Below the pieces are notes generated by a model. That model was given only the letters and a program-made list of their open reading frames with translations. It made no database searches and had not been told where the DNA came from. The translations under genes were made by a program, and so were the position numbers. This document shows positions 35,543 to 43,905 of a stretch of DNA of 64,000 nucleotides, in pieces. This stretch comes from Streptomyces capitiformicae. GTDB taxonomy: Bacteria > Actinomycetota > Actinomycetes > Streptomycetales > Streptomycetaceae. The DNA lies in NCBI RefSeq assembly GCF_002214185.1, contig NZ_CP022161.1, positions 5,215,486 to 5,279,485 of the forward strand, written 5' to 3'. Each line of letters opens with the position of its first letter. Positions within the stretch are counted from its first letter, which is position 1.

Positions 35543-35580
35543 CGGGCGGCCCGCGCCATTGGGGGGACGCGGGCCGCCCG
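35543..35580. terminator. Hairpin after the hypothetical gene
   Basis: A 13-bp perfect GC stem (35543-35555 with 35568-35580) and a 12-base loop, starting 14 bases after the stop. It separates the SMR/TetR region from dapD. Confidence 0.8.
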
Positions 35581-35676
35581 TACCTTGAGGCGCCTCCCGC
35601 CGCTGGTTGGCCCGCACCCTGAGACGCCCCCGCCGCTGGTTGGCCCGCACAGCCCCGGGACAGTTAGGTTGCCCCC

Positions 35677-36666
35677 ATGACCGACACGACTGCACCTCGC
35701 ACCACCGGCGCCGTGGCCGCCGGCCTCGCCACGATCGCCGCCGACGGCACCGTTCTCGACACCTGGTTCCCCGCGCCCGCACTCGTCGCCGAGCCGGGCC
35801 CGTCCGGCACGGAGCGGCTCTCCGCCGAGCAGGCCTCCGAGCTGCTCGGCGGCGGCGCGACCGCGGCCCTCGGTCCGGACACGCGCCGGGGCGTCGAGGT
35901 CGTCGCGGTCCGCACGGTCATCTCCTCCCTCGACGAGAAGCCGATCGACACGCACGACGCCTACCTGCGTCTGCACCTGCTCTCGCACCGCCTGGTCAAG
36001 CCGCACGGCCAGAGCCTGGACGGCATCTTCGGCCTCCTCGCCAACGTCGCCTGGACCTCGCTGGGCCCGGTCGCCGTCGACGACATCGACAAGGTCCGTC
36101 TGAACGCCCGTGCCGAGGGCCTGTACCTCCAGGTGACGTCCGTCGACAAGTTCCCGCGCATGACGGACTACGTGGCCCCCAAGGGCGTCCGTATCGCCGA
36201 CGCGGACCGCGTGCGGCTGGGCGCCCACCTCGCCGAGGGCACCACGGTCATGCACGAGGGCTTCGTCAACTTCAACGCCGGCACCCTCGGCACGTCGATG
36301 GTCGAGGGCCGCATCTCCGCCGGTGTCGTCGTCGGCGACGGCTCGGACATCGGCGGCGGCGCCTCCACCATGGGCACCCTCTCCGGTGGCGGCAACGTCA
36401 TCATCTCCATCGGCGAGCGCTGCCTGATCGGCGCCGAGGCGGGCGTCGGCATCGCCCTCGGCGACGAGTGCGTGGTCGAGGCCGGCCTCTACGTCACCGC
36501 CGGTACCCGCGTCACCATGCCCGACGGCCAGATCGTCAAGGCCCGCGAGCTCTCCGGTGCCTCCCACATCCTCTTCCGCCGCAACTCGGTCACCGGTGCC
36601 ATCGAGGCCCGCCCGAACAACGCGGTCTGGGGCGGCCTGAACGAGATCCTGCACAGCCACAACTGA
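35677..36666 (+). CDS. dapD: Tetrahydrodipicolinate N-succinyltransferase
   Basis: A 329-residue enzyme of the succinylase branch of diaminopimelate/lysine synthesis. The C-terminal half is a left-handed beta helix ([36 protein letters not shown] and further hexapeptide turns). [10 protein letters not shown] and [23 protein letters not shown] are the signature of the actinobacterial form. An imperfect 20-bp repeat (CGCCGCTGGTTGGCCCGCAC) lies twice in the leader. A DapA-family gene is at 45154. Confidence 0.93.
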   Translation: MTDTTAPRTTGAVAAGLATIAADGTVLDTWFPAPALVAEPGPSGTERLSAEQASELLGGGATAALGPDTRRGVEVVAVRTVISSLDEKPIDTHDAYLRLHLLSHRLVKPHGQSLDGIFGLLANVAWTSLGPVAVDDIDKVRLNARAEGLYLQVTSVDKFPRMTDYVAPKGVRIADADRVRLGAHLAEGTTVMHEGFVNFNAGTLGTSMVEGRISAGVVVGDGSDIGGGASTMGTLSGGGNVIISIGERCLIGAEAGVGIALGDECVVEAGLYVTAGTRVTMPDGQIVKARELSGASHILFRRNSVTGAIEARPNNAVWGGLNEILHSHN

Positions 36667-37269
36667 CCATCGGCGGCCGTGACCTGCGGCCGCCGAATCG
36701 ATCAATGCTCTGACCTGCTGTTGAGCTGTCGGCAGTTGTCGACGTTGGTCATCATTGAGCGCCCTTCCACGGCCCCAGGACGGCCCGGGAGGGCGCTTGT
36801 GCGTTGGGGGAGACCCTCCCCATGGTGGGGGGTTCGCTTCCCGGCGGCTGGTCAGGCGCTTAGAAGATGCGGGCATAGCCCTGGCATTCGGCCGGAGCTG
36901 CTGTCATTCGTTCCGCCGACGGCCGGGCAAGTCCGCTGGCATACAACGGCGTTGCCGTCACCGCTGCTGTCACTGCCGTGGTGGCACACTTGGCCAGCCG
37001 TTGATCCGGCGGCGGCTTCGCTCCTGCGGGCGATCATTGAGAGTTGAGCCGTGTCCGGGCCGTACGGAGCGACCGGTGAAGCCGGTGGCGTGACTCAGAG
37101 GTGCGCGTGGAGTCGTGGCGCGGAGCCGCGCCTGTGGGAAACCCCCGCCGGCTCCGCCTGCGGCTGTTCTCCGCCGGTGCCCAAGTGGTCACCACCGGCC
37201 CGCCGCCGCACTCTTCGCCTCGCGAAGCATTGGCCTTTCACCAGCGTGATCACAGTCACCCTGGCACGG
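36667..37269. other. Gene-free region between dapD and the IS element
   Basis: About 600 bases. It begins with the dapD terminator; the rest has no recognisable gene and mixed base composition. Open frames of up to 122 codons exist, but none has a family motif or plausible ribosome site. The sequence may be foreign DNA brought in with the mobile region. Confidence 0.5.
36758..36797 (+). terminator. Probable dapD terminator
   Basis: An 11-bp stem with one imperfect pair (36758-36768 with 36787-36797), loop 18 bases, located about 90 bases after the dapD stop. Confidence 0.65.
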
Positions 37270-37273
37270 CTGG

Positions 37274-38802
37274 TACTCCAGTTGCAGTTCGCTATCGCCG
37301 CTGGTCAGGAGCCTGTTTCCGAGTGTAGCGAGCTGACGGTCCGTCATGTGGCGGGAGTTCGTGACCGGCGGTGCGCGATCGCTGTTGTTCTGATCGTGCA
37401 AGAAGATGTGTGCCCTGATGTGTGGGCGGGAGAGCTGGACGAGGTGCTGTTGCGGGTTGGCCACCGGTTCGGGCGGGCTGATCTTCGGCGGCGGATGCGG
37501 GACTACGTGCGGGCATTGCTTGGGCCTGTTGGTCGGAAGAACAGCTGGCAGCTTGCTGAGTACACAGGTCACAGTGCGCCTCATGGGTTCCAGAACCTTC
37601 TCAGCCGTGCACTGTGGGACGCGGACTCAGTCCGCGACGACGTGCAGGCGTATGTGGTCGAGCGGCTTGGCGAGCCTGACGGTGTGCTGGTCATCGACGA
37701 GACAGGGTTTTTGAAGAAGGGCGACACGTCGGCCGGCGTGCAACGGCAGTACTCAGGCACTGCGGGACGCACCGAGAACTGCCAGGTCGCGGTTTCGCCG
37801 CGTATGCCTCCCGACGGGGCCGGACGCTGGTGGACAGGGAGTTGTATCTGTCGAAGTCCTGGACGTCCGACCGTGAGCGGTGCCGGGCGGCAAAGGTGCC
37901 GGACAGCCGTGGTTTCGCCACCAAGACCGAGCCGGCCCGGACTCTGGTCGCCCGGGCGCTGGCCTCGCCGCTGCCCATCTCCTGGGTGACCGCGGATGCC
38001 CTCTACGGTCAGGACTGGCACTTCCGCCGCATGCTTGAGGAAGCCGGCCTCGGATTCGTCGTGGCAGTGCCGAAGTCGCAGCAGATCAAGTCCCTCGCCG
38101 GCTGCTGGCGCATCGAGCAGCTCATCGGCGACGCACCCGACGATGCATGGGAGCGGCTCTCGTGCGGGGAAGGCGCCAAAGGTCCCCGCCTATATGACTG
38201 GGCAGCCGCTCAGCTTCCCGCCGTCCCGTTCTTCGACGGCGACGAGCCCAGCCATCACAGGTGGGTCATGGCCCGCCGTAGCATCTCGCGTCCGGACGAT
38301 ATCGCCTACTACCTGGCCCATGCTCCCACAGGCACCTCCGTCGGCGAGCTGGTCGAGGTCGCAGGAAGCTGCTGGGCCATCGAAGCCTGTTTCCAGAGCG
38401 CGAAGAACGAGTGCGGCCTGGACCAGTACGAGGTCCGCCGGTACATCGGCTGGTACCGGCACATCACACTGGCCATGCTCGCCCACGCCTTCCTCGCCGC
38501 TATGGCCGCCAAGGGCGGAACGGAAAGGGGGGCCGCAGAAACGGATCAGCCCTCGCGCCCCTCGCCTTGGCAGAAATCCGAAGGCTCATGGCAACTTGCC
38601 GCCCCAGGGCAGGACACCACCGGCACATTGATCAGGTACTGACATGGTCCCAGTGGCGGCGCCGTCACCAGGCAACTGCCAGACGCTGCCACTACAAGCG
38701 TCGCACCGCCGGTCGCGAACTCCCGCCACGTGACGGACCGTCAGCTCGCTACACTCGGAAACAGGCCCCTGGCCAGCGGGATAGCGAACTGCAACTGGAG
38801 TA
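37274..38802 (+). mobile_element. IS701-type insertion sequence, 1529 bp, decayed
   Basis: The ends are long inverted repeats: 37274-37375 (102 bases) against 38702-38802 (101 bases). They differ at only about half a dozen positions, including one single-base indel. Both start TACTCCAGTTGCAGTTCGC. The flanks are CTGG (37270-37273) and CTAG (38803-38806), in keeping with the 4-base CTAG-like target preference of the IS701 family, with one later mutation or a target mismatch. The single gene inside is a frameshifted transposase. The element sits between the dapD region and the multicopper oxidase. Confidence 0.8.
37396..38642 (+). pseudogene. IS701-family transposase, frameshifted
   Basis: The first part encodes VCPDVWAGELDEVLLRV, then GHSAPHGFQNLLSRALWDAD and the DDE-region VLVIDETGFLKKGDTSAGV, and ends its frame near RTENCQV. 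The continuation (TLVDRELYLSKSWTSDRERC, WVTADALYGQD, GSCWAIEACFQSAKNECGLDQYEVR) lies one frame back. The break is a one-base loss near 37796 in GCGGTTTCGCC, where the family needs GTTTTC. Catalytic residues are present on both sides, so a single base separates this from a full transposase. The true 5' start is uncertain; GTG at 37396 is used. Confidence 0.85.
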
Positions 38803-38899
38803 CTAGAAGCGCCGCACGCCGCTCAGACCCGATAATCTGACGACACGCCAGACACGTCCCGCTACCCATTGTGTGCGCGACATAACATCCCGTGAGGAA

Positions 38900-40936
38900 A
38901 TGATCGACACCCGCGGGCTGCAGAAGGCGAGAGAAATGATTGCACGAAGAGGCGTGCTCGTAGCCGGGGCCATTGGCGGGACGGCCCTGGTCCTTCCAAG
39001 CTCTAATGGGGCGGTGGCACTCCCGAATGGGACCGTGGTGGCCCCGGGGGCCGGATCTGTCGGCAAATTCCCAGTCCCCACCCTGGACCCCACAACCATC
39101 CCGAAATACGTCACCGACCTGGTGATCCCGCCGGTGATGCCGATGGCTCGCCACTCGCAGCGTCACGACATCGACACTTACGTCATCGGCGTCCGGCAGT
39201 TCAGCCAGCAGGTATTGCCGCCCACTCTGCCGTCCACCACCGTATGGGGATACGGCTCACTCGGGGACAACAACACCTTCAACTACCCGTCGTTCACCAT
39301 CGAGGCCAGGGTCGATCAGCCTGTCCGGGTCACCTGGGTGAACGATCTCGTCGACGACCAGGGTCGTTTCCTCCCGCACCTGCTGACGGTCGACCCCACC
39401 CTGCACTGGGCGAACCCGCCCGGCGGCAATACCGGGCGCGATTCCCGGCCGACGTTCACCGAGACGCCGCCTCCGTATGATGGACCCGTGCCGATCGTCA
39501 CTCACCTGCACGGTGGGCATTCCACCGAGGAGAGCGACGGCTACGCCGAAGCGTGGTACCTGCCATGCGCGAACAACATTCCTCCTGGATTCGCCACCGT
39601 GGGCTCGTTCTACAACGAGTTCCGGGAGGAGTTCGCCGATGAGCACGGCCTGAAGTGGGAGCCGGGTACCGCGACCTTCCAGTACGCCAACCGCCAGCGG
39701 GCGGCGACCCTCTGGTTCCACGATCACACCCTGGGTATGACCCGGCTCAACGTGTACGCCGGGCCAGCCGGGTTCTATCTGCTGCGCGGCGGCGAGTGTG
39801 ATCTGCCCAAGGGGGCTCTGCCCGGGCCGGCGCCCGCCTTCGGCGATCCACCGGGCACGCGGTACCACGAGATCCCCCTGGCCATCCAGGACCGCTCGTT
39901 CAACTCAGACGGCTCGCTGTTCTACCCCACGAGCCGGGAATTCTTCGACGGGTTCCCAGGGCCGTACATTCCCACCACCGATGTATCGCCCTACTGGAAC
40001 CCCGAATTCTTCGCCAACACCATGGTGGTCAACGGTCGGACATGGCCGAAGCTCGAGGTCGAGCCGCGCCGCTACAGGCTGCGCTTCCTCAACGGATGCA
40101 ATGCCCGGTTCCTGATCCTGAAGATCGCGGACAATCCGACCGCCCGGCCGGCCCAGTCGGCTGTACCGTTCTGGCAGATCGGCAACGAGGGCGGGTTCCT
40201 GCCCGCACCGGTGCAGCTGGAGCAGCTGCTGTTGGCCAACGCGGAGCGGGCCGACGTCATCGTCGACTTCACCGGGATTCCGGAAGGCACCGAGCTGTAC
40301 CTCATCAACGAAGGACCGGACGCGCCCTTCGGCGGCCGGGGCGTTCCCTTCGACGCGGCGGATCCGGACACTACCGGGCAGGTGATGAAATTCGTGGTCG
40401 GCCCGCTGGTGAGCAAGGACAAGAGCGTCCCGCCGGACAAGCTCAAGTTGCCCAAGATCAGGCCACTCGGCTCGGCGAGCGTCACCCGCCGGCTCTCCCT
40501 CAACGAGGTGACCTCAACCAACGTCCCCCCAGTGCTGCCTGACACACCGGTCGAGACCTTGCTCGGCACGGTCGACTCCGCCGGCAATCCGGTGCTGCTC
40601 GGCTGGGCCGACCCGGTCACGGAGAACCCGAGGCTGAACGCGACCGAAACATGGGAGCTGTACAACTTCACTGCAGACGCCCACCCGATCCACATCCACG
40701 AGGTGGCGTTCGAGGTGGTGAACCGGCAACCGTTCAATGGGCCACCCGTTCCGCCGGAGAGCTGGGAGCGTGGCTTCAAAGACACCGTGATCGCTTATCC
40801 GGGAGAAATCACCCGGGTGAAGGCAACGTTCGACCACCCTGGTCGCTTCGTCTGGCACTGCCACATCGTCGAGCACGAGGACAACGAGATGATGCGGCCG
40901 TACCAAATCGGAGGCAGGCACAAGAAGGACCACTGA
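38900..40936 (+). CDS. Multicopper oxidase (CotA/phenoxazinone synthase-like)
   Basis: A 678-residue three-cupredoxin oxidase. The copper sites are HLHGGH near residue 201, WFHDHTLGMTRLN near 272, HPIHIHEVAF near 594 and WHCHIVEHEDNEMM near 652, which supply type 1, 2 and 3 copper. The N-terminus carries ARRGVLVAGAIGGTALVLPSS, a Tat-like signal. The size and the HDHxxG/long-loop layout match bacterial CotA, bilirubin oxidase and Streptomyces phenoxazinone synthase. The start is uncertain: GTG 38873, ATG 38900 or ATG 38936 (which has AAGGCGAGAG before it). It lies between an IS and an integrative-element scar, so it was probably acquired by transfer. Confidence 0.88.
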   Translation: MIDTRGLQKAREMIARRGVLVAGAIGGTALVLPSSNGAVALPNGTVVAPGAGSVGKFPVPTLDPTTIPKYVTDLVIPPVMPMARHSQRHDIDTYVIGVRQFSQQVLPPTLPSTTVWGYGSLGDNNTFNYPSFTIEARVDQPVRVTWVNDLVDDQGRFLPHLLTVDPTLHWANPPGGNTGRDSRPTFTETPPPYDGPVPIVTHLHGGHSTEESDGYAEAWYLPCANNIPPGFATVGSFYNEFREEFADEHGLKWEPGTATFQYANRQRAATLWFHDHTLGMTRLNVYAGPAGFYLLRGGECDLPKGALPGPAPAFGDPPGTRYHEIPLAIQDRSFNSDGSLFYPTSREFFDGFPGPYIPTTDVSPYWNPEFFANTMVVNGRTWPKLEVEPRRYRLRFLNGCNARFLILKIADNPTARPAQSAVPFWQIGNEGGFLPAPVQLEQLLLANAERADVIVDFTGIPEGTELYLINEGPDAPFGGRGVPFDAADPDTTGQVMKFVVGPLVSKDKSVPPDKLKLPKIRPLGSASVTRRLSLNEVTSTNVPPVLPDTPVETLLGTVDSAGNPVLLGWADPVTENPRLNATETWELYNFTADAHPIHIHEVAFEVVNRQPFNGPPVPPESWERGFKDTVIAYPGEITRVKATFDHPGRFVWHCHIVEHEDNEMMRPYQIGGRHKKDH

Positions 40937-41087
40937 CACGTCTGCGCCTGTGGTCGGTCACAGCAGTCGGGCGACCACGGAGGCGGTCTCCGCATACAGC
41001 TACGGCCCGTGATAGCGAAGGGGGTTACGGCGACGTGGTGGCCTGATCAACTTCGTTTGGCCTCCTGTGTGACCCCTGCGCACGACA

Positions 41088-41122
41088 GAGCGCCATTCGC
41101 TCAACACACGCGAATGGCGCTC
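41088..41122. terminator. Hairpin next to the tRNA fragment
   Basis: A perfect 13-bp stem (41088-41100 with 41110-41122) with a 9-base loop. On the minus strand it directly follows the tRNA-Pro 3' fragment, as a natural tRNA terminator would; on the plus strand it could end the oxidase transcript. Confidence 0.75.
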
Positions 41123-41131
41123 TCACCTGTC

Positions 41132-41173
41132 TGGGGTCACGGGGGTTGAACCCACGACCTCTTCGTCCCGAAG
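41132..41173 (-). other. tRNA-Pro(CGG) 3' fragment, probable attachment-site scar
   Basis: Read on the minus strand, 41173 to 41132 gives the anticodon loop end CTTCGGGACGAAG, variable loop, T-arm with GGTTCAACC, and acceptor end GACCCCA. That is the 3' half of a proline tRNA. No 5' half with a matching acceptor strand is present, so it is not a functional tRNA. tRNA-Pro genes are known integration sites of pSAM2-like elements, and integrative-element remnants start directly to the right. Confidence 0.75.
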
Positions 41174-41289
41174 CAACTTGGGCTGGGCCTTCATCTTGGG
41201 TTGCTGTGCTTCTCAGCTGCGCTGATGGTCCGCTGGCGTCCGTGCTCGTTCGCCGCTGTGCGTCGGCGTTGTCACGCAGTTACGTAGGT

Positions 41290-41654
41290 CGGTGGAGTCT
41301 TGACCTCGCGTGCCGGGACCTCGACGCGCTGTACCCGGACCGCCATCTGTGGGCCTGGGCTCACATGCTCGGCTTCCGCGGCCACTTCTCCTCGAAGTCC
41401 CGCCGGTACTCCACCACGCTCGGCGCTCTCCGCCGGGCGCGCGCCGACTTCCGCGCCGCCCAAGAGCGTGACCCCCTCGGCCTCGACGACCACGAGCCGG
41501 AAACCGTTCTGGTCCTCGCCGACTGGCAGTACGCCGGGCATGGCCACACCCTGGTGAGTCGGCGCTCGCCGCCACCATCGCCCGTGATCTACAGCTCAAC
41601 CGCGCAACCGCCCGCGAAGCGCTCGCCGCGCTGCCAGATGAGAGGGAGTGGTGA
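41290..41654 (+). pseudogene. RepSA-like replication initiator, C-terminal remnant
   Basis: Only the C-terminal part is left: CRDLDALYPDRHLWAWAHMLGFRGHFSSKSRRYSTTLGALR, then WQYAGHGHT. The frame then breaks near 41551 and continues one frame over as SALAATIARDLQLNRATAREALAALPDE, ending at the TGA at 41652. These segments are typical of the replication initiator of actinomycete integrative elements. The N-terminal two thirds are missing, replaced by the tRNA fragment. The order repSA, xis, int is that of pSAM2-type elements. Confidence 0.8.
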
Positions 41655-41656
41655 CC

Positions 41657-41857
41657 ATGCCGACCCGACTGCCTGACCGCTACCTCACGCCTGAGAACCT
41701 GGTTGAACTCTTCGAACTGCCCAGCGTCGAAACCGTCTACCAGTGGCGGAGGAAGCGCATCGGTCCTCGGGGATTCCGGGTAGGCCGGTACATCCGGTAC
41801 GACCCCGAACACGTGCGGGCGTGGGTCAAGTCCCAGATGGAAGGGGCTGCCGCCTGA
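41657..41857 (+). CDS. xis: Excisionase-like helix-turn-helix protein
   Basis: A 66-residue winged-helix protein (LPDRYLTPENLVELFELPSVETVYQWRRKRIGPRGFRVGRYIRYDPEHVRAWV) of the MerR-like Xis family. It is the only intact gene of the element. ATG at 41657 follows GAGGGAG; GTG 41651 overlaps the repSA stop and is an alternative. Excisionases direct the element integrase toward excision, but the integrase beside it is broken, so it has no obvious present function. Confidence 0.82.
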   Translation: MPTRLPDRYLTPENLVELFELPSVETVYQWRRKRIGPRGFRVGRYIRYDPEHVRAWVKSQMEGAAA

Positions 41858-42775
41858 GGGCCGGACACGTTCAAGATCGGTGGTACAAGACCGTTCCCGG
41901 CCCGGACGGCAAGACCGTCAGGGTCAAGACCGACCGCTAAGGCATCGGCCACCGCTACCGCGCCCGGTACGTCGCGCCGGACGGCTCCGAGAAGTCCAAG
42001 AGCTTCCCGGACAAGCAGAAGCGCAAGGCCGAAGCCTGGCTGTCCAACATCGAAGCGGACATGTCCCAGGGGCGGTACATCGACCCGGCTGCGGGCTCGG
42101 TGACCTTCGCGCAGTACGCCAGGGAATGGATGGCGGCGCTCACCATCGACCCGGTGACCCGCGAGAGCCTGGAGATCAGGCTGGGGGTCCACGCCCTTCC
42201 GTACCTCGGTGATCGCCCCATGGCGGCGTTCCGGCCCTCGCACCTGCGCGCGTGGATGCGACAGCTGGAGGCGACAGGACGCGCGGCCTCATACCGGCGG
42301 TCCATCTTCGCCAACGTCTCGGCCGTGTTCACGGCTGCCGTGGAAGACCGGATTATCGCCGAGAATCCATGCCGGGCCCGCTCGGTCCGGGCGCCCTCCC
42401 TCGACGGGCGCAAGGTCAAGCCGTGGTCCGTCGAGCGGGTCATGGCCATGCACGAGGCGCTGCCCGATGCCTACCCGGGGATGGTGTCGCTGGGCGCAGG
42501 CTGCGGCCTCCGTCAGGGACGCCGACGTACCCCTCGGGCGCGCGAACGGCATGCACGCCCTCCGCCACTTCTACGCCTCCGTGCTCCTGGACGCGGGGGA
42601 GAGCATCAAGGCCCTCAGCGATTACCTCGGCCACCACGACCCCAGCTTCACGCTCCGCACGTACACCCACCTGATGCCGAACAGCGAGGCCCGCACGCGG
42701 GCCGCCGTCGACCGGGTCTTCCGGAACCCGGACAGCGCCGATGACGGCCCCGATACGGCCCACGGGGCAAGCTGA
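41854..42775 (+). pseudogene. Tyrosine integrase, inactivated
   Basis: The frame HVQDRWYKTVPGPDGKTVRVKTDR is stopped by TAA at 41938-41940. It continues as GIGHRYRARYVAPDGSEKSKSFPDKQKRKAEAW and the core-binding domain through PWSVERVMAMHEALPDAYPGMVSLGAGCGLRQG. Near 42515 it jumps to another frame that holds only the last part, HALRHFYASVLLDAGESIKALSDYLGHHDPSFTLRTYTHL with the HxLR, GH and tyrosine. About a hundred residues of the catalytic domain are deleted. Three lesions (nonsense, deletion, frameshift) make it non-functional. Confidence 0.87.
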
Positions 42776-42960
42776 CCCCCTGACCTGCACCGCAATCAGA
42801 ACAGCCACAACTGACCCACGGCCCACGTGCCCGGTCCCGAACGATCCCGAAAGTCCCCACGTACGAGTTATTCGGCGTGACCTTCGGACGGTGCAGGCAG
42901 ATGAACGGGTGGACCCAGCGTCCGATCAGAAGCCGAACCGACGAAATGAGGGGCCGAGGG

Positions 42961-43185
42961 ATGCGGAAAGACCGGGCGAGGACCGTGGCGCGAGTGGCCA
43001 CCGGGGTACTGGCCACGGCGGTGGTCTGCTGGCTGCCGACCGGGGCCGCGCACGCCGACGAGACCAACAAGAACTCGCACAACGGCCCCCGGATCGGGCT
43101 CATCAACGTCGGGCAGGTCGACGACCCGGCGGAGGACGTGCTGGAGCACACCCTGTTGTTCGGTAACGGGTACCGCTGGGGCTGA
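42961..43185 (+). CDS. Small secreted protein
   Basis: A 74-residue protein with a signal peptide (RTVARVATGVLATAVVCWLPTGAAHA, cleavage likely after AHA near residue 34). The mature part is about 40 residues: DETNKNSHNGPRIGLINVGQVDDP, then EDVLEHTLLFGNGYRWG. ATG at 42961 has GAGGG upstream. No cysteine and no known domain are present. It stands alone between the dead integrase and a terminator. Function unknown. Confidence 0.75.
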   Translation: MRKDRARTVARVATGVLATAVVCWLPTGAAHADETNKNSHNGPRIGLINVGQVDDPAEDVLEHTLLFGNGYRWG

Positions 43186-43197
43186 TCCACCATTCGC

Positions 43198-43237
43198 TTC
43201 GGGGCCCGTACGCGTTCGCGCGCGTACGGGCCCCGAA
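43198..43237 (+). terminator. Terminator after the small secreted protein
   Basis: A perfect 17-bp stem (43198-43214 with 43221-43237) and a 6-base loop, 13 bases after the stop codon. Confidence 0.9.
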
Positions 43238-43347
43238 CACGTTTCCGGGATTTTCTTCGCCGTGGTGGCATAGCGGGAGGCGGGTCGGCTCGTCACATGG
43301 GGCACAGGGGGCGGGACACCGGGCTCCCCGAGGAAGAGAAGGTGACG

Positions 43348-43905
43348 ATGGATGCCGCAGGGCAGGAGAGTTTCCGGGAGTTCGTGGCCGGGCGGTCGTC
43401 GGCGCTGCTGAAGACGGCCGTACTGCTGAGTGGCGGGGACCGGCACGCCGCGGAGGACCTGCTGCAGAACGCGCTCATCAAGGCGGCCGGACGGTGGCAG
43501 CGGATCGACGAGCCCGAGGCGTACGTACGGCAGATCCTCTACCGGCAGCAGGTCAGCCGCTGGCGGCTGAAGTGGCGGCGCCGGGAGCTGACCGTCGCCG
43601 AACCGCCGGAGAGTGCCGGCGCCGCGGACGGGGTGGCCGGGGTGGAGCTGCGGCTGGTGATGCGCGGCGCGCTGGCCCGGCTGACCGCACGCCAGCGGTC
43701 CGTGCTCGTGCTCCGCTATTTCGAGGACCTGCCCGAGGCCGAGGTGGCCCGGATCCTCGGATGTTCCGTCGGGACCGTCCGGTCCACGACCCACCGCTCG
43801 CTCGCCCGGCTGCGCGAACTCGCGCCCGAACTGGCCGCTCTGGGCCCCGCCGCGGTCGAACAGAAGCCGTCCGCTGACTTCTCGCCCGTGGAGGTGCGTC
43901 CGTGA
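43348..43905 (+). CDS. SigE-family ECF RNA polymerase sigma factor
   Basis: A 185-residue sigma factor of the small SigE (17-kDa) group. Region 2 is FREFVAGRSSALLKTAVLLSGGDRHAAEDLLQNALIKAAGRW (residues 9-50), and region 4 is LARLTARQRSVLVLRYFEDLPEAEVARILGCSVGTVRSTTHRSLARLR (residues 109-156). ATG at 43348 has AAGG nearby; a GTG lies two codons earlier. Its stop overlaps the next gene (GTGA). That gene has a membrane anchor and is a likely regulatory partner. Confidence 0.9.
   Translation: MDAAGQESFREFVAGRSSALLKTAVLLSGGDRHAAEDLLQNALIKAAGRWQRIDEPEAYVRQILYRQQVSRWRLKWRRRELTVAEPPESAGAADGVAGVELRLVMRGALARLTARQRSVLVLRYFEDLPEAEVARILGCSVGTVRSTTHRSLARLRELAPELAALGPAAVEQKPSADFSPVEVRP

Noticed and set aside
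34498..36876. 792-residue open frame on the minus strand
   Set aside because: It crosses the TetR, hypothetical and dapD genes antisense. dapD is certain, so this is a shadow.
36679..37047. 122-residue open frame after dapD
   Set aside because: No ribosome site, no family motif, and it runs through the dapD terminator. Treated as non-coding.
41132..41173. Functional tRNA gene
   Set aside because: Only the 3' half from the anticodon loop on is present and no matching 5' acceptor strand follows within the expected distance.
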